Source: an uncultured Parabacteroides sp.
GTDB taxonomy: Bacteria; Bacteroidota; Bacteroidia; Bacteroidales; Tannerellaceae
Direction: 5' to 3'
Assembly: GCA_944325355.1 (NCBI GenBank)
Contig: CALUZS010000002.1
Coordinates: 124,001-188,000 of the forward strand
Length of the DNA: 64,000 nucleotides
The notes under the pieces were generated by a model. The model was not told the DNA's origin. It did no database searches and saw only the letters and a program-made list of their open reading frames with translations. The position numbers and the translations under genes are program-made. The first letter of the stretch is position 1. Every line of letters begins with the position of its first letter. Positions 26,410 through 36,169 of this stretch are shown piece by piece.

Positions 26410-26558
26410 ATAACTCCTTTTTTGAGAAACGAAGCTATAAAACAGCAGATGTACAAGGCAAAAATTTGTGACAAACGGATGCTTTCTATTGATAGAAGAC
26501 AGGTAAAATGGGGTTAAAGCGCATTCAAAAAAGAATAGCAACAGTTTATATCAAACGG

Positions 26559-28097
26559 TCATTGCCCCCAACTTTCCCTGTCGAGATTGCGATAATGGAT
26601 GGCTTCCGCCAAATGGGACGGTTTAATCGGTTCCGAGCCTTCAAGGTCGGCAATGGTACGTGATACCTTCAATATACGGTCGTATGCCCGTGCCGAAAGG
26701 TTCAATCGCTGCATGGCATTCTTCAATAATAACAATCCGTCCTTATCAGGCACAGCATAACGATGCAATAGCTTTGTCGACATCTGGGCATTGCAATAAA
26801 TACCTGTTTCATCCTTAAAACGACGTTCTTGTATCTCACGCGCCTGAATGACACGCTGCCGGATAACCGAACTCGGCTCGGAAGGGGCTTGTTCTGATAT
26901 TTTCTCAAAAGGAACCGGTGTAATCTCCACCTGGATATCGATACGGTCCAATAACGGTCCGGAAATGCGGTTCATATATTTCTGAACAGCTCCCGGGGGA
27001 CATAGACAAGCCCTATCCGGATGGTTATAATAACCGCAAGGACAGGGATTCATGGAAGCTACTAACATAAAACTTGCCGGATAATCGACCGAAAAACGGG
27101 CTCTTGAAATATTTATCTTCCTATCTTCCAACGGCTGCCGCAAAACCTCCAGGACATTCCGTCCAAACTCAGGCAGCTCGTCCAGAAACAGTACGCCATT
27201 ATGCGCCAAGCTAATCTCTCCCGGCTGAGGGAATGCCCCACCTCCTACCATGGCAACGTGTGAAATCGTATGGTGTGGTGAGCGGAAAGGACGACGGGCA
27301 ATCAAAGAGACCCCGTTTTCCACTTTCCCGGCTACCGAATGTATTTTTGTCGTTTCCAAAGCTTCTTGTAAGGAAAAAGGAGGAAGAATGGACGGAATCC
27401 TTTTTGCCAACATTGATTTCCCCGAACCGGGCGGACCTATCATAATCAAATTGTGCCCTCCGGAAGCTGCCACTTCCAATGCCCGTTTCACATGCTCTTG
27501 TCCCCGCACATCCGAAAAATCATATTCAAAAATTGCCTGCTCCCGATAAAACTCCTTCGATATATCCACAGTGGTAGCTGCCAATTCCTTTTTCCCATCG
27601 AAAAACGCTATCACCTCCTTGATATTATCGGCACCATACACCGAAAGATCCTCAACAACGGCTGCTTCACGGGCATTTTGTCTCGGAAGAATCAACCCTT
27701 TAAATCCTGATTCCCGGGCTTTTATTGCAATAGGAAGCGCTCCTTTTATCGGTTGCAGCGTGCCATCAAGAGAAAGCTCCCCCATCAAGAGATAATCGTC
27801 CAAACGAGCTGAAGAAATCTCTCTTCCAGCAGCAAGAATGCCTATCGCCAACGGCAAATCATAAGCCGAACCCTCTTTACGGATATCCGCAGGAGCCATG
27901 TTGACAACAATTCTCGAACGAGGAAACTGGTAACCGGAAACTTGAAGAGCTGAAATGATACGTTCATGGCTTTCGCGAACTGCTACATCCGGCAGCCCTA
28001 CCAAAAAAAATTGTATTCCTTTCGTACAACTGACTTCAACCGTTATCAATGTTGCGGAAATTCCCTGCAATGCGGCAGCAAACGTTTTTACTAACAT
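26559..28097 (-). CDS. YifB-type Mg chelatase-like AAA ATPase
   Basis: The 512-residue protein has an N-terminal Lon-protease-like fold (residues about 20-140, with FLVGLPDVAVRESHERI), a magnesium-chelatase-type AAA ATPase domain with Walker A GPPGSGKSMLAKR near residue 222 and Walker B GVLFLDELPEF, and a C-terminal Mg-chelatase domain (LSARAYDRILKVSRTIADL). A cysteine-rich loop MNPCPCGYYNHPDRACLCPP may bind zinc. YifB/ComM proteins are linked to branch migration during natural transformation. It lies 44 nt downstream of the TlpA-like gene, in the same direction. Confidence 0.95.
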   Translation of the reverse strand: MLVKTFAAALQGISATLITVEVSCTKGIQFFLVGLPDVAVRESHERIISALQVSGYQFPRSRIVVNMAPADIRKEGSAYDLPLAIGILAAGREISSARLDDYLLMGELSLDGTLQPIKGALPIAIKARESGFKGLILPRQNAREAAVVEDLSVYGADNIKEVIAFFDGKKELAATTVDISKEFYREQAIFEYDFSDVRGQEHVKRALEVAASGGHNLIMIGPPGSGKSMLAKRIPSILPPFSLQEALETTKIHSVAGKVENGVSLIARRPFRSPHHTISHVAMVGGGAFPQPGEISLAHNGVLFLDELPEFGRNVLEVLRQPLEDRKINISRARFSVDYPASFMLVASMNPCPCGYYNHPDRACLCPPGAVQKYMNRISGPLLDRIDIQVEITPVPFEKISEQAPSEPSSVIRQRVIQAREIQERRFKDETGIYCNAQMSTKLLHRYAVPDKDGLLLLKNAMQRLNLSARAYDRILKVSRTIADLEGSEPIKPSHLAEAIHYRNLDRESWGQ

Positions 28098-28141
28098 AGT
28101 TAAGGAGGTTTATTTGATTAAAAAATTTTTACTTTTTTCTG

Positions 28142-29248
28142 TTACTTAAGAGACAAATTATCCAATGTCTTTCTTATTTCGATTCCATTATCTGTTTTCA
28201 ATATGATTTTTCCCTCTTTATCTATTAAAAAACAACGGGGCAATGTGCTCACATTATACAAATCCATCAGCATCATTGTTTGGCTTGCCGAATCAGTTAC
28301 GATGTTCCATTGTATAGAATCCGACTCTACTGCATTCCGAACCTCCTGCGAATCGTCGTCAAGGCTGACCATCAATATATCTAACTTATCCTTCGAATAA
28401 TTTTGTTTTACCTTATCCAAGAACAAATCCTCAGTATGGCACATATCACACCACGGAGCGGTGAAAGCCAATAAGAGATATCTACCTGAATAGTTGGATA
28501 ATTTGACATTTTCCCCATAAATATTTTTCGCGGTAAAATCGGGAGCTTGCGCGCCCAATTCCGTACGTTTTATCTTTTCGCTGTATTGCCGCAAAGCACG
28601 GACAACATAAAAGTCGGAAAGGGATGAATCCAACCCTGCAAGAAGTTCATCCAATTTCTTAGAATCATCCGGATCCAAGAAATGACGCTGTATAAGTATG
28701 GCAGAAGCCTTTTCTTTAGGATTCTCCTTAATATAGGCAAAAACCTTTTCCATGATTTGCAAACGAATATTCGCTTGCCTTGATATGAAATCGGCTTCTT
28801 CAATGCCGTTTTTCTTATTCTTGCCCGTTATTTTATTCCTCAAAGTCTGATATTCGCTCAACAAAGGAGTAAGGTCCTTCCGCAATGCCGTAAGTTCCTC
28901 ATTAATCCGGTTTCCTTTTACCTCCATTAAGCCAGGATACAGTGCATTCCCTTTAACTTTTATACTATTTCCTTCCGGTTCCAAATAGACGACAAAATAT
29001 TTCATTTTCCCGTCCATAAAGAATGTGACAGTATTAAAGCCCTGAAGCTCCTCCTCCAACAAGAATCGTCCTTTTTCATCGCAGACAAGCGTATCAACAT
29101 GCTTTACATTTTCATTTTCAAAAACAGCGAAAATAGTCAAATCTTCCAGATTCGATAATTCACCCTCTATTCGATAAGTAGCTTTATGACCGCAAGAAGA
29201 GAAGAGGAGCAATATAAACAGTATTATATGTAAACAATACTTTGCCAT
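28142..29248 (-). CDS. TlpA-like thioredoxin-fold lipoprotein (DUF4369-type N-domain)
   Basis: A 368-residue lipoprotein: the signal sequence ends in a lipobox (LLFSSC, Cys19). The N-terminal domain (residues about 23-120) is the beta-sandwich typical of DUF4369 proteins (YRIEGELSNLEDLTIFAVF). A helical linker follows, and then a TlpA/AhpC-TSA thioredoxin domain (about 240-368) with the redox motif APWCDMCHTE. The cis-Pro region TLPRCFLIDKEGKI is present. Such proteins act as periplasmic thiol-disulfide oxidoreductases in Bacteroidetes, sometimes in respiration or cytochrome maturation. The partner is not identifiable from this location. Confidence 0.88.
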   Translation of the reverse strand: MAKYCLHIILFILLLFSSCGHKATYRIEGELSNLEDLTIFAVFENENVKHVDTLVCDEKGRFLLEEELQGFNTVTFFMDGKMKYFVVYLEPEGNSIKVKGNALYPGLMEVKGNRINEELTALRKDLTPLLSEYQTLRNKITGKNKKNGIEEADFISRQANIRLQIMEKVFAYIKENPKEKASAILIQRHFLDPDDSKKLDELLAGLDSSLSDFYVVRALRQYSEKIKRTELGAQAPDFTAKNIYGENVKLSNYSGRYLLLAFTAPWCDMCHTEDLFLDKVKQNYSKDKLDILMVSLDDDSQEVRNAVESDSIQWNIVTDSASQTMMLMDLYNVSTLPRCFLIDKEGKIILKTDNGIEIRKTLDNLSLK

Positions 29249-29341
29249 TTATACGCATTATTCCATTTTACAATTCGCAAATTTGGGTATAAAGGTATGA
29301 ATATATTTTTAAAATTCGTTTACTTTCGATATTTTTTTTAT

Positions 29342-29373
29342 AAAAAAAGGCGTAGAATGATTTCTACGCCTTT
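29342..29373 (-). terminator. Terminator downstream of pckA
   Basis: AAAGGCGTAGAA (29346-29357) pairs with TTCTACGCCTTT (29362-29373). On the minus strand the hairpin is followed by a T-run. It lies 33 nt past the pckA stop. Confidence 0.85.
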
Positions 29374-29405
29374 CAAATATGATAAAGAATTATCTTTAAC
29401 AGCTA

Positions 29406-31013
29406 TTACAACTTCGGACCGGCAGCAACCAATGCTTTTCCTGCGTCATTTCCAGTGAACTTAGCAAAGTTCTTAATGAAGCGGGCTGCCAAATCTTTAG
29501 CTTTTTCATCCCATTGAGTTGCATCAGCGTAAGTATTACGCGGATCCAAGATATTGGTATCAACACCCGGCAATTCTGTCGGAACAACGAAATCGAAGTA
29601 CGGAATAGTCTTTGTCGGAGCTTTATCGATAGAACCGTCCAAGATAGCATCGATAATACCACGAGTATCGCGGATAGAGATACGTTTGCCCGTTCCGTTC
29701 CAGCCAGTGTTAACCAAATAAGCCTTAGCACCAACTTTTTCCATCTTCTTAACCAACTCTTCAGCATATTTAGTAGGATGCAAGCTCAAGAAAGCTGCGC
29801 CGAAGCAAGCCGAGAAAGTAGGAGTCGGTTCAGTAATGCCACGTTCTGTTCCAGCCAATTTAGCTGTGAAACCAGACAAGAAATAGTATTTAGTCTGTTC
29901 CGGAGTCAAGATAGATACCGGAGGCAATACACCAAATGCATCAGCCGACAAGAAGATTACCTGATGAGCGTGCGGACCTTTAGAAATCGGTTTTACGATA
30001 TTGTTGATATGATAAATCGGATAAGAAACACGCGTATTTTCAGTTACGCTCTTATCAGCGAAATCAATCTTGCCATTTGCGTCAACCGTAACATTTTCCA
30101 ACAATGCATCGCGTTTGATAGCATTGTAGATATCCGGTTCGCTCTCTTTATCCAAGTTGATAACCTTTGCATAGCAACCGCCTTCGTAGTTGAATACGCC
30201 CTCATCATCCCATCCGTGTTCGTCGTCACCAATCAAGAGACGTTTCGGGTCAGTTGACAAAGTAGTCTTACCTGTACCAGACAAACCGAAGAAGATAGCC
30301 GTATCCGTTCCAGCCATGTTCGTATTAGCAGAACAGTGCATGGAAGCGATTCCGCGCAACGGGTTCAGGTAGTTCATGATAGAGAAGATACCTTTCTTCA
30401 TTTCACCGCCGTACCAAGTATTCAAGATTACTTGTTCGTTCGTTTTCAAGTTGAAAACCGTAGCAGTTTCAGAGTTCAATCCTAATTCCTTATAATTCTC
30501 AACTTTTGCTTTAGCAGCGTTGAAAGAGACGAAATCAGGTTCTCCGTAGTTAGCCAACTCTTCAGCTGTCGGACGAATAAACATATTCGTAACGAAATGA
30601 GCCTGCCATGCTACCTCCATGATGAAACGTACTTTCAAGCGAGTAGCAGCATTTGCACCGCAGAAAGTATCAACAACAAACAAACGTTTGCCGGACAATT
30701 CTTTAACAGCCTTAGCTTTTAAGTCTGCCCATGCTTCTTCCGAACAAGGTTTGTTGTCATTCTTATATTCATCAGATGTCCACCAAACGGTATCTTTGCT
30801 CGCTTCATTGTATACAAAGAATTTGTCTTTAGGAGAACGACCGGTATAAATACCTGTCATCACGTTTACAGCACCAAGTTCTGTTACCTGACCTTTTTCA
30901 AAGCCTTCCAAGCCAGCTTTAGTCTCTTCTGCAAACAGAACATCATAAGACGGATTGTGTACAATTTCCTTTACATTGGTAATTCCGTACTTGCTTAAAT
31001 CTAAATTAGCCAT
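29406..31013 (-). CDS. pckA: Phosphoenolpyruvate carboxykinase (ATP)
   Basis: The 535-residue enzyme interconverts oxaloacetate and phosphoenolpyruvate with ATP/ADP. In Bacteroidales it usually runs in the CO2-fixing direction to make oxaloacetate for the succinate pathway. The kinase P-loop [14 protein letters not shown] is near residue 240, the PCK-specific lysine/metal region includes FFGLSG and [23 protein letters not shown], and the substrate-binding motif TGRSPKDKF lies near residue 57. It is monocistronic, with an upstream promoter (31096-31126) and its own terminator. Confidence 0.97.
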   Translation of the reverse strand: MANLDLSKYGITNVKEIVHNPSYDVLFAEETKAGLEGFEKGQVTELGAVNVMTGIYTGRSPKDKFFVYNEASKDTVWWTSDEYKNDNKPCSEEAWADLKAKAVKELSGKRLFVVDTFCGANAATRLKVRFIMEVAWQAHFVTNMFIRPTAEELANYGEPDFVSFNAAKAKVENYKELGLNSETATVFNLKTNEQVILNTWYGGEMKKGIFSIMNYLNPLRGIASMHCSANTNMAGTDTAIFFGLSGTGKTTLSTDPKRLLIGDDEHGWDDEGVFNYEGGCYAKVINLDKESEPDIYNAIKRDALLENVTVDANGKIDFADKSVTENTRVSYPIYHINNIVKPISKGPHAHQVIFLSADAFGVLPPVSILTPEQTKYYFLSGFTAKLAGTERGITEPTPTFSACFGAAFLSLHPTKYAEELVKKMEKVGAKAYLVNTGWNGTGKRISIRDTRGIIDAILDGSIDKAPTKTIPYFDFVVPTELPGVDTNILDPRNTYADATQWDEKAKDLAARFIKNFAKFTGNDAGKALVAAGPKL

Positions 31014-31095
31014 CTTGCAATTAATTTAAATGATTGACTTATAACAATTTAATTCTATTCACTTTTAATAGGAACACACTTCCATTAACGCACGA

Positions 31096-31126
31096 CAAAA
31101 GTAATATTTTTTTCTGTCGCTGCATA
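31096..31126 (-). promoter_or_regulatory. pckA promoter
   Basis: On the minus strand TACTTTTG (31096-31103) fits TAnnTTTG and TATG (31123-31126), a weak TTTG, lies 19 nt upstream. Confidence 0.55.
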
Positions 31127-31287
31127 ACCTATTAAGGAAATTTTTCAGTAATATATTCTCTTTTTTAAGCCATTAACAAGGTTTACCCCGTTTTGCAACC
31201 CAGAGTTTGCAATAAATTACCGTCGGAAGAGATATCCGGAAAAAGAAACGTAACAAACCATATGGTAAAATCCGTTTCCCTAAACAT

Positions 31288-31316
31288 AAAAGGCAGGCAA
31301 AATCTTGCCTGCCTTT
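31288..31316 (-). terminator. Terminator after the 2-oxoacid oxidoreductase genes
   Basis: AAAGGCAGGCAA (31289-31300) pairs with TTGCCTGCCTTT (31305-31316) around a 4-nt loop. It lies 31 nt past the beta-subunit stop, with A/T-rich flanks. Confidence 0.85.
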
Positions 31317-31346
31317 ATCTATTAAAAACCGCAACCGGCTTTATTC

Positions 31347-32360
31347 TTATTTGATTTCCCAAGTTTCTCCGCTCATCAAGAACTCTTTCAACGTACGCGA
31401 CGGCATTTTCGCCTGCACTTCCTTAATCTGCTCATGAACCGCTTCATCATACGTCGGAGCATCGACATCGCGAATTATGCCTAAAGCCACTGGCATTTCT
31501 CCGCTCATCATTGCAAGCATCAGGTGCAATGTATTGTCTTTGCAGTGAGCATCGTGCACTAAAACATCATCAAGCGTGTACCCGTCCTTACCTATCGTTA
31601 CCGATTTCAACTTCAAACCATCCAAAACAATTCCCTTGTCGTTATTGGCTCCATAAATCATCTTCTCCCCATGGCGGAGAAAAATGGTTCTCTCAGCACG
31701 AAACTCCTTATCTGTTATCTGTTTATGGATTCCGTTATTAAATATAACGCAGTTTACGAGCACTTCTGTTACCGAAGCTCCTTTATGACGCGCCGATGCT
31801 GCTAATATATCTGTCGTATTTTTCAAATCAACATCAATTGCACGAGCAAAGAAATTACCACGGGCTCCCAATGTTAACTCTGCGGGGATAAAGGGATCTT
31901 CCACTGTTCCGTAAGGAGAGCTTTTGGATACGAATCCCCTATCCGAAGTCGGGGAATATTGTCCCTTTGTCAGTCCATATATCTTATTATTAAATAATAC
32001 GATATTCAAATCCACATTCCGGCGGACAGCATGGATAAAATGATTTCCACCAATAGCCAGGCAATCTCCGTCACCGGTAATCAACCAGACACTCAAATCC
32101 GGACGAGCCGTTTTTACACCCGTCGCAATCGCCGCCCCTCGTCCGTGAATGGTATGGAAACCGTACGTATTCATATAATACGGAAGACGGGAAGAACATC
32201 CGATACCTGAAATAACAGCCATATTATGCGGAGCGACTCCCACTTCAGCCATTGCCTTATGCAAGCAATTCAATACCGCATGATCCCCGCACCCCGGACA
32301 CCAACGAACATACTGGTCACTTTTGTAATCCTTCGGTTGATATTTTAATTCTTCTGCCAT
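31347..32360 (-). CDS. korB: 2-oxoacid:ferredoxin oxidoreductase, beta subunit
   Basis: The 337-residue protein binds thiamine diphosphate and one [4Fe-4S] cluster in an enzyme that oxidatively decarboxylates a 2-oxoacid (most likely 2-oxoglutarate) to its CoA ester with reduction of ferredoxin. WCPGCGDHAVLNCL (residues about 21-34) gives two cluster Cys, and the TPP site GDGDCLAIGGNHFIHAVRRN (near residue 95) precedes FNNKIYGLTKGQYSPTS. The start MAEELKYQPK at 32360 is preferred to one 12 codons upstream that overlaps the alpha-subunit gene. It lies 4 nt downstream of the alpha-subunit stop. Specificity between 2-oxoglutarate and related acids is inference. Confidence 0.92.
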   Translation of the reverse strand: MAEELKYQPKDYKSDQYVRWCPGCGDHAVLNCLHKAMAEVGVAPHNMAVISGIGCSSRLPYYMNTYGFHTIHGRGAAIATGVKTARPDLSVWLITGDGDCLAIGGNHFIHAVRRNVDLNIVLFNNKIYGLTKGQYSPTSDRGFVSKSSPYGTVEDPFIPAELTLGARGNFFARAIDVDLKNTTDILAASARHKGASVTEVLVNCVIFNNGIHKQITDKEFRAERTIFLRHGEKMIYGANNDKGIVLDGLKLKSVTIGKDGYTLDDVLVHDAHCKDNTLHLMLAMMSGEMPVALGIIRDVDAPTYDEAVHEQIKEVQAKMPSRTLKEFLMSGETWEIK

Positions 32361-32364
32361 CGTT

Positions 32365-34218
32365 TTAAGCCTCCAATATTTTAGTAAATTCTTCAACTAA
32401 GCGTGCAACAATAAATGGCTGACCTTTTATACGATCGAATTTATAGGGAGTGAAACCATCCACTTTGCTACGCAAATAATTCGCAAACTGTCCGTTATTC
32501 TGCTCTGCTACGACAACTTTTTTATACTTTGAAAGTACGGCTGCCGTATTCTTGGGAAGCGGATTAATAAATCTGAAGTGCGCCAAAGCCACTTTCTTAT
32601 TTTGTTCGTGCATGATTTCCATCGCTTCATACAGATGTCCGTAAGTACCTCCCCAACCTACAATCAACAAATCGGCATCTTCATCCCCTATCACTTCCAC
32701 TTCCGGAATAAAGTCTGCTATTTTATCAATCTTCGCTTGACGTGTTTTCACCATTTTCTGGTGGTTTGCCGGATCCGTTGAGATGGCGCTCGTGTCATAA
32801 TCTTTCTCCAAGCCGCCCAAACGGTGCATATATCCTTCCATTCCAGGAATAGCCCAATAACGGACAAACGTTTCTTTGTCACGACGATAAGGCTTCCAAA
32901 CCTTATCTTCCTTATAATTGGAAACCCTGTTCGGTTTTATCTCCGGATAATTTTCCAAATCAGGCAAACGCCATGCGGAAGAACCATTCGCGATGAAAGC
33001 ATCCGTCAATAGAATAACCGGAGTCATATGCTCTACAGCCAGTTTTCCTGCCCAATAAGCAGCATCAAAGCAATCGGTCGGCGTAGCAGCCGCCAACACA
33101 ACAGCCGGGCACTCCCCGTTGCGGCCGTACAGTGCCTGTAACAAATCCGTCTGTTCCGACTTCGTAGGCATACCAGTCGAAGGGCCTCCCCGCTGTACAT
33201 CAATAACAACCAATGGAAGTTCGGCAATAACAGCCAACCCTATGGCTTCGCTCTTCAACGCCAAACCGGGACCGGAGGTAGAAGTCGCTGCCAAACAACC
33301 GGCAAAACTTGCACCGATTGCCGTACATACGCCCGCAATCTCATCCTCTGCCTGCACAGTTATGACGTTCAAGTCTTTACGTTTTGACAGCTCATGCAAA
33401 ATATCCGTAGCAGGAGTAATCGGATAACTGCCCAGGAACAATTGCAAACCGGCTTTTTCGGCAGCAGCTATCAGACCGTATGAAGTCGCCTTGTTCCCAT
33501 TTACATCCATATAGATACCGGGAGCTGCCTTTTTGCTCTCTATGCGGTAGGTCGAAACCGAAGCATGTATATTATGCCCGTAATTATATCCGTCGGTCAA
33601 TGCCTTGATATTTGCTTGCGCAATAACCGGTTTTTTCGCAAATTTCGTCTGCAACATGTGCATGGCTTCCTCTAACGGGCGCTCGAACAACCAGCAGACA
33701 AGCCCCAAGGCAAACATGTTCTTGCAACGTAATGCCGACTTATTATCCAAACCGAAATCTGCCAATCCGTCTTTCACCATCGTGGAAATAGGAGCTGCCA
33801 CTACTTGCACACCGGTAAGCCCCAATTCCGTAAACGGATCATCGGTTGTAAACAAAGCTTTCTCCAAATCGCTTTTCTTGAACGAATCCGTGTCAATCAA
33901 TACGATTGCATTCTGTTTCAGATGCTTCACATTCACCTTCAATGCTGCAGGATTCATTGCTACCAACACATCAGCTTTGTCACCGGGAGTAAAAATCTTC
34001 CGGGAACCCAAATGCACCTGAAAACCGGATACACCGCTCAGCGTACCCTGAGGAGCACGGACTTCTGCCGGATAATCGGGAAAAGTAGATATTTCATTCC
34101 CGAATATAGCAGACAGATTTGAAAAAATAGTTCCCGTCAATTGCATACCGTCCCCCGAATCTCCCGAAAAACGTACTACAACCTTTTCCAGTGTTGTTAC
34201 TTTCGTTTGCTCTGTCAT
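32365..34218 (-). CDS. korA: 2-oxoacid:ferredoxin oxidoreductase, fused gamma-alpha subunit
   Basis: The 617-residue protein fuses the gamma domain (residues 1-about 190, VVRFSGDSGDGMQLTGTIFS and STFPDYPAEVRAPQGT) to the alpha domain (about 205-617, FLGSYPITPATDILHELSK, then VQRGGPSTGMPTKSEQTDL). This fused architecture is characteristic of the KorA type. With the beta subunit it makes the two-gene enzyme that links 2-oxoacid oxidation to ferredoxin in anaerobes. No separate ferredoxin-like delta subunit is adjacent. The start ATG 34218 (MTEQTKVTTLEKVVV) fits the family. Confidence 0.93.
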   Translation of the reverse strand: MTEQTKVTTLEKVVVRFSGDSGDGMQLTGTIFSNLSAIFGNEISTFPDYPAEVRAPQGTLSGVSGFQVHLGSRKIFTPGDKADVLVAMNPAALKVNVKHLKQNAIVLIDTDSFKKSDLEKALFTTDDPFTELGLTGVQVVAAPISTMVKDGLADFGLDNKSALRCKNMFALGLVCWLFERPLEEAMHMLQTKFAKKPVIAQANIKALTDGYNYGHNIHASVSTYRIESKKAAPGIYMDVNGNKATSYGLIAAAEKAGLQLFLGSYPITPATDILHELSKRKDLNVITVQAEDEIAGVCTAIGASFAGCLAATSTSGPGLALKSEAIGLAVIAELPLVVIDVQRGGPSTGMPTKSEQTDLLQALYGRNGECPAVVLAAATPTDCFDAAYWAGKLAVEHMTPVILLTDAFIANGSSAWRLPDLENYPEIKPNRVSNYKEDKVWKPYRRDKETFVRYWAIPGMEGYMHRLGGLEKDYDTSAISTDPANHQKMVKTRQAKIDKIADFIPEVEVIGDEDADLLIVGWGGTYGHLYEAMEIMHEQNKKVALAHFRFINPLPKNTAAVLSKYKKVVVAEQNNGQFANYLRSKVDGFTPYKFDRIKGQPFIVARLVEEFTKILEA

Positions 34219-34305
34219 CGTATCAAAATATTAATATTTATCACTATTTCGTTTCTTATTTCCATTCATAAAGCTTTTCGCCTTGCAAAATAACGCAATT
34301 AAAAC

Positions 34306-35511
34306 TTAAAAAGCAACTAAATATATATCTATATTATTCGAACGGATATTAAATTGCGACGAGACATAATCATTCACCGGTTTCCCACAATAAAGATACG
34401 CCCCGTTTTTAAATCCCGGATCGCTCTTCAGTTTCGCGACCATATTCCCGGCATCCCCGATAGAAAGCAATTGGGGAACACACAAATTACTCAATGCCAT
34501 TGAAGCTGTCCGTGCCACCAAGTTGCTAATATTCGGACGGCAATAATGCAATACGCCATATTGCTCGAAACAAAAAGAGCTGTCTGTATCCACTGCACAG
34601 GTTGTCTCAAAACATCCCCCTTGGCTAATCCGCAAATCTATAATAATCGCTCCCCGCTTCATATCCCGTATCAATTGCTTTGCTATCAAATAACGATGGG
34701 ATACATTTATATAATTATTCGCTCCAATCACCACATCAGCCGACAGGAATGCGTTTTTCAAAACATTCGGATGAAACGTAGAAGTGAACACCCCCTGGTT
34801 CAGCCGCTGCTGGATCATACGAAGACGATGGATATCATTATCAAAAACCTTTACCAAGGCTCCCAATGCCAATGCCGCACGGGCAGCCACCGTCCCAGTG
34901 TTGCCGGCGCCGATAATCACCACCTCGGTAGGCGGCACTCCCGGTATACCGCCAAGTAAAATGCCCTTTCCTCCATGAGCATTACTCAACAGTTCCGATG
35001 CAACCGTAATGGATGCCGCACCCTCTATCTCGGAAATAGCAGTCCGAATAGGAGAAGTGCCGGTATAGTCGCAAATCAATTCGTATGCAAATGCCGTAAT
35101 CTTTTTGTACATCATCATTTCATACGCTTCCCGGGAGAAAAAGTCAAATTGCATGAAAGAAAAGACTACCGAACGCGGCCGCATCATCAATATCTCTTCA
35201 GGAGTAGGGGGAAGCACCTTTAAAATAAGATCCGCCTGATATACCTCACGTCCGGAAGAGACGATTTCGGCACCCGCTTCCGCATAATAATTATCTCCAT
35301 AATTGATTCCTATTCCGGCATTCGTCTCTAAGAGAACACGATGCCCGCATTCAACCAACATATCCACCGCCTCTGGAGTAAGCATTACACGCCGTTCATT
35401 CGGTATCCGCTCACATGGGATGCCTATAACAAGTCCTCCTCCAGCCTTGCTCAACTCCTGCAAAAGCTCTTTAGGAATAAATTCGCATTGAATATTCTTG
35501 TCATTCTTCAT
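34306..35511 (-). CDS. ald: Alanine dehydrogenase (AlaDH/PNT family)
   Basis: The 401-residue enzyme converts L-alanine and NAD+ to pyruvate, ammonia and NADH. The substrate-binding N-domain begins GLVIGIPCERIPNERRVMLTPEAV, and the NAD-binding Rossmann motif VVIIGAGNTGTVAARAALALG lies near residue 188, followed by the acidic residue in VKVFDNDIHRL. GCFETTC and the C-terminal SNNIDIYLVAF closely follow the Bacteroides version that I recall. It starts 12 nt downstream of the aroK stop, so the two genes are probably cotranscribed. Confidence 0.88.
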   Translation of the reverse strand: MKNDKNIQCEFIPKELLQELSKAGGGLVIGIPCERIPNERRVMLTPEAVDMLVECGHRVLLETNAGIGINYGDNYYAEAGAEIVSSGREVYQADLILKVLPPTPEEILMMRPRSVVFSFMQFDFFSREAYEMMMYKKITAFAYELICDYTGTSPIRTAISEIEGAASITVASELLSNAHGGKGILLGGIPGVPPTEVVIIGAGNTGTVAARAALALGALVKVFDNDIHRLRMIQQRLNQGVFTSTFHPNVLKNAFLSADVVIGANNYINVSHRYLIAKQLIRDMKRGAIIIDLRISQGGCFETTCAVDTDSSFCFEQYGVLHYCRPNISNLVARTASMALSNLCVPQLLSIGDAGNMVAKLKSDPGFKNGAYLYCGKPVNDYVSSQFNIRSNNIDIYLVAF

Positions 35512-35523
35512 GGTTACAATATA

Positions 35524-36045
35524 TTACAACAACTTCTGCAAATTAGATACAATAGTATTTACATCTTCACAAGAAACCATCTGCTCCGCATCATAAACCA
35601 ACGCCGCACGAAGATAATAATCCTTGCGTTTTTCAAGAGAGCCGGCTATGAACCGTCTCAATTCCTCCCCACTCTTATCCTTCAGGATAGGACGGGGCTG
35701 TTTGCAAACTTCCAACCGGGACGCAAGCTCATCCACCGACACCTGCAAATAAACAGTCGTACCATGCTGCTTCATGTACTCCATATTATCAAAAAAGCAA
35801 GGAGTTCCTCCCCCTGTGGATATGACACAATCTTCAAAATCGGATACTTCATGAAGCATATTTTGTTCGATTTTTCGGAAACCATCTTCCCCTTTCTCAG
35901 CAAAAATAGAACTGATTTGCTTTCTGAAACGATTTTCTATATATACGTCAAGGTCTATAAAAGAAAGGTCCATTGACTTGGCAAGCGCCTTCCCCACTGT
36001 CGTTTTCCCGGCTCCCATATAGCCTATCAGGAATATTCGTTTCAT
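35524..36045 (-). CDS. aroK: Shikimate kinase
   Basis: The 173-residue enzyme phosphorylates shikimate at the 3-hydroxyl in the pathway to aromatic amino acids. Walker A GYMGAGKTTVGKALA is at residues about 8-22, the shikimate-binding DLDVYIENRF near residue 32, and the STGGGTPCFFDN motif near residue 77. The lid region has KQPRPILKD. The length matches the family. It has a good promoter pair immediately upstream (36070-36103), and alanine dehydrogenase follows in the same direction. Confidence 0.95.
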   Translation of the reverse strand: MKRIFLIGYMGAGKTTVGKALAKSMDLSFIDLDVYIENRFRKQISSIFAEKGEDGFRKIEQNMLHEVSDFEDCVISTGGGTPCFFDNMEYMKQHGTTVYLQVSVDELASRLEVCKQPRPILKDKSGEELRRFIAGSLEKRKDYYLRAALVYDAEQMVSCEDVNTIVSNLQKLL

Positions 36046-36069
36046 TCTGTCTTTTTACCTCTTTTTTCA

Positions 36070-36103
36070 CAAAAGTACTTATTTCCGAAACTCCCACAAC
36101 AAA
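36070..36103 (-). promoter_or_regulatory. aroK promoter
   Basis: On the minus strand TACTTTTG (36070-36077) fits TAnnTTTG. GTTG (36097-36100) and TTTG (36100-36103) lie 19 and 22 nt upstream. Confidence 0.55.
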
Positions 36104-36112
36104 AACGGGTAT

Positions 36113-36149
36113 AAAAAAGTGCGGATCCCCTCCCGGACCGCACTTTTTT
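36113..36149 (-). terminator. Terminator of the envelope glycosylation genes
   Basis: AAAAAAGTGCGG (36113-36124) pairs with CCGCACTTTTTT (36138-36149). On the minus strand it ends in a T-run, 21 nt past the gene that stops at 36170. Confidence 0.85.
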
Positions 36150-36169
36150 ACATGGATATTCCAAAATTC

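Larger units (their letters stand above)
31014..31346. other. 333-bp intergenic region upstream of pckA
   Basis: It contains the pckA promoter (31096-31126), a roughly 75-nt untranslated leader before the pckA start, and the terminator of the oxidoreductase genes (31288-31316). No further gene or conserved RNA is seen in the rest. Confidence 0.6.

Noticed and set aside
26410..26541. Longer start for the barrel protein
   Set aside because: The added stretch precedes a normal signal peptide, so it would bury it.
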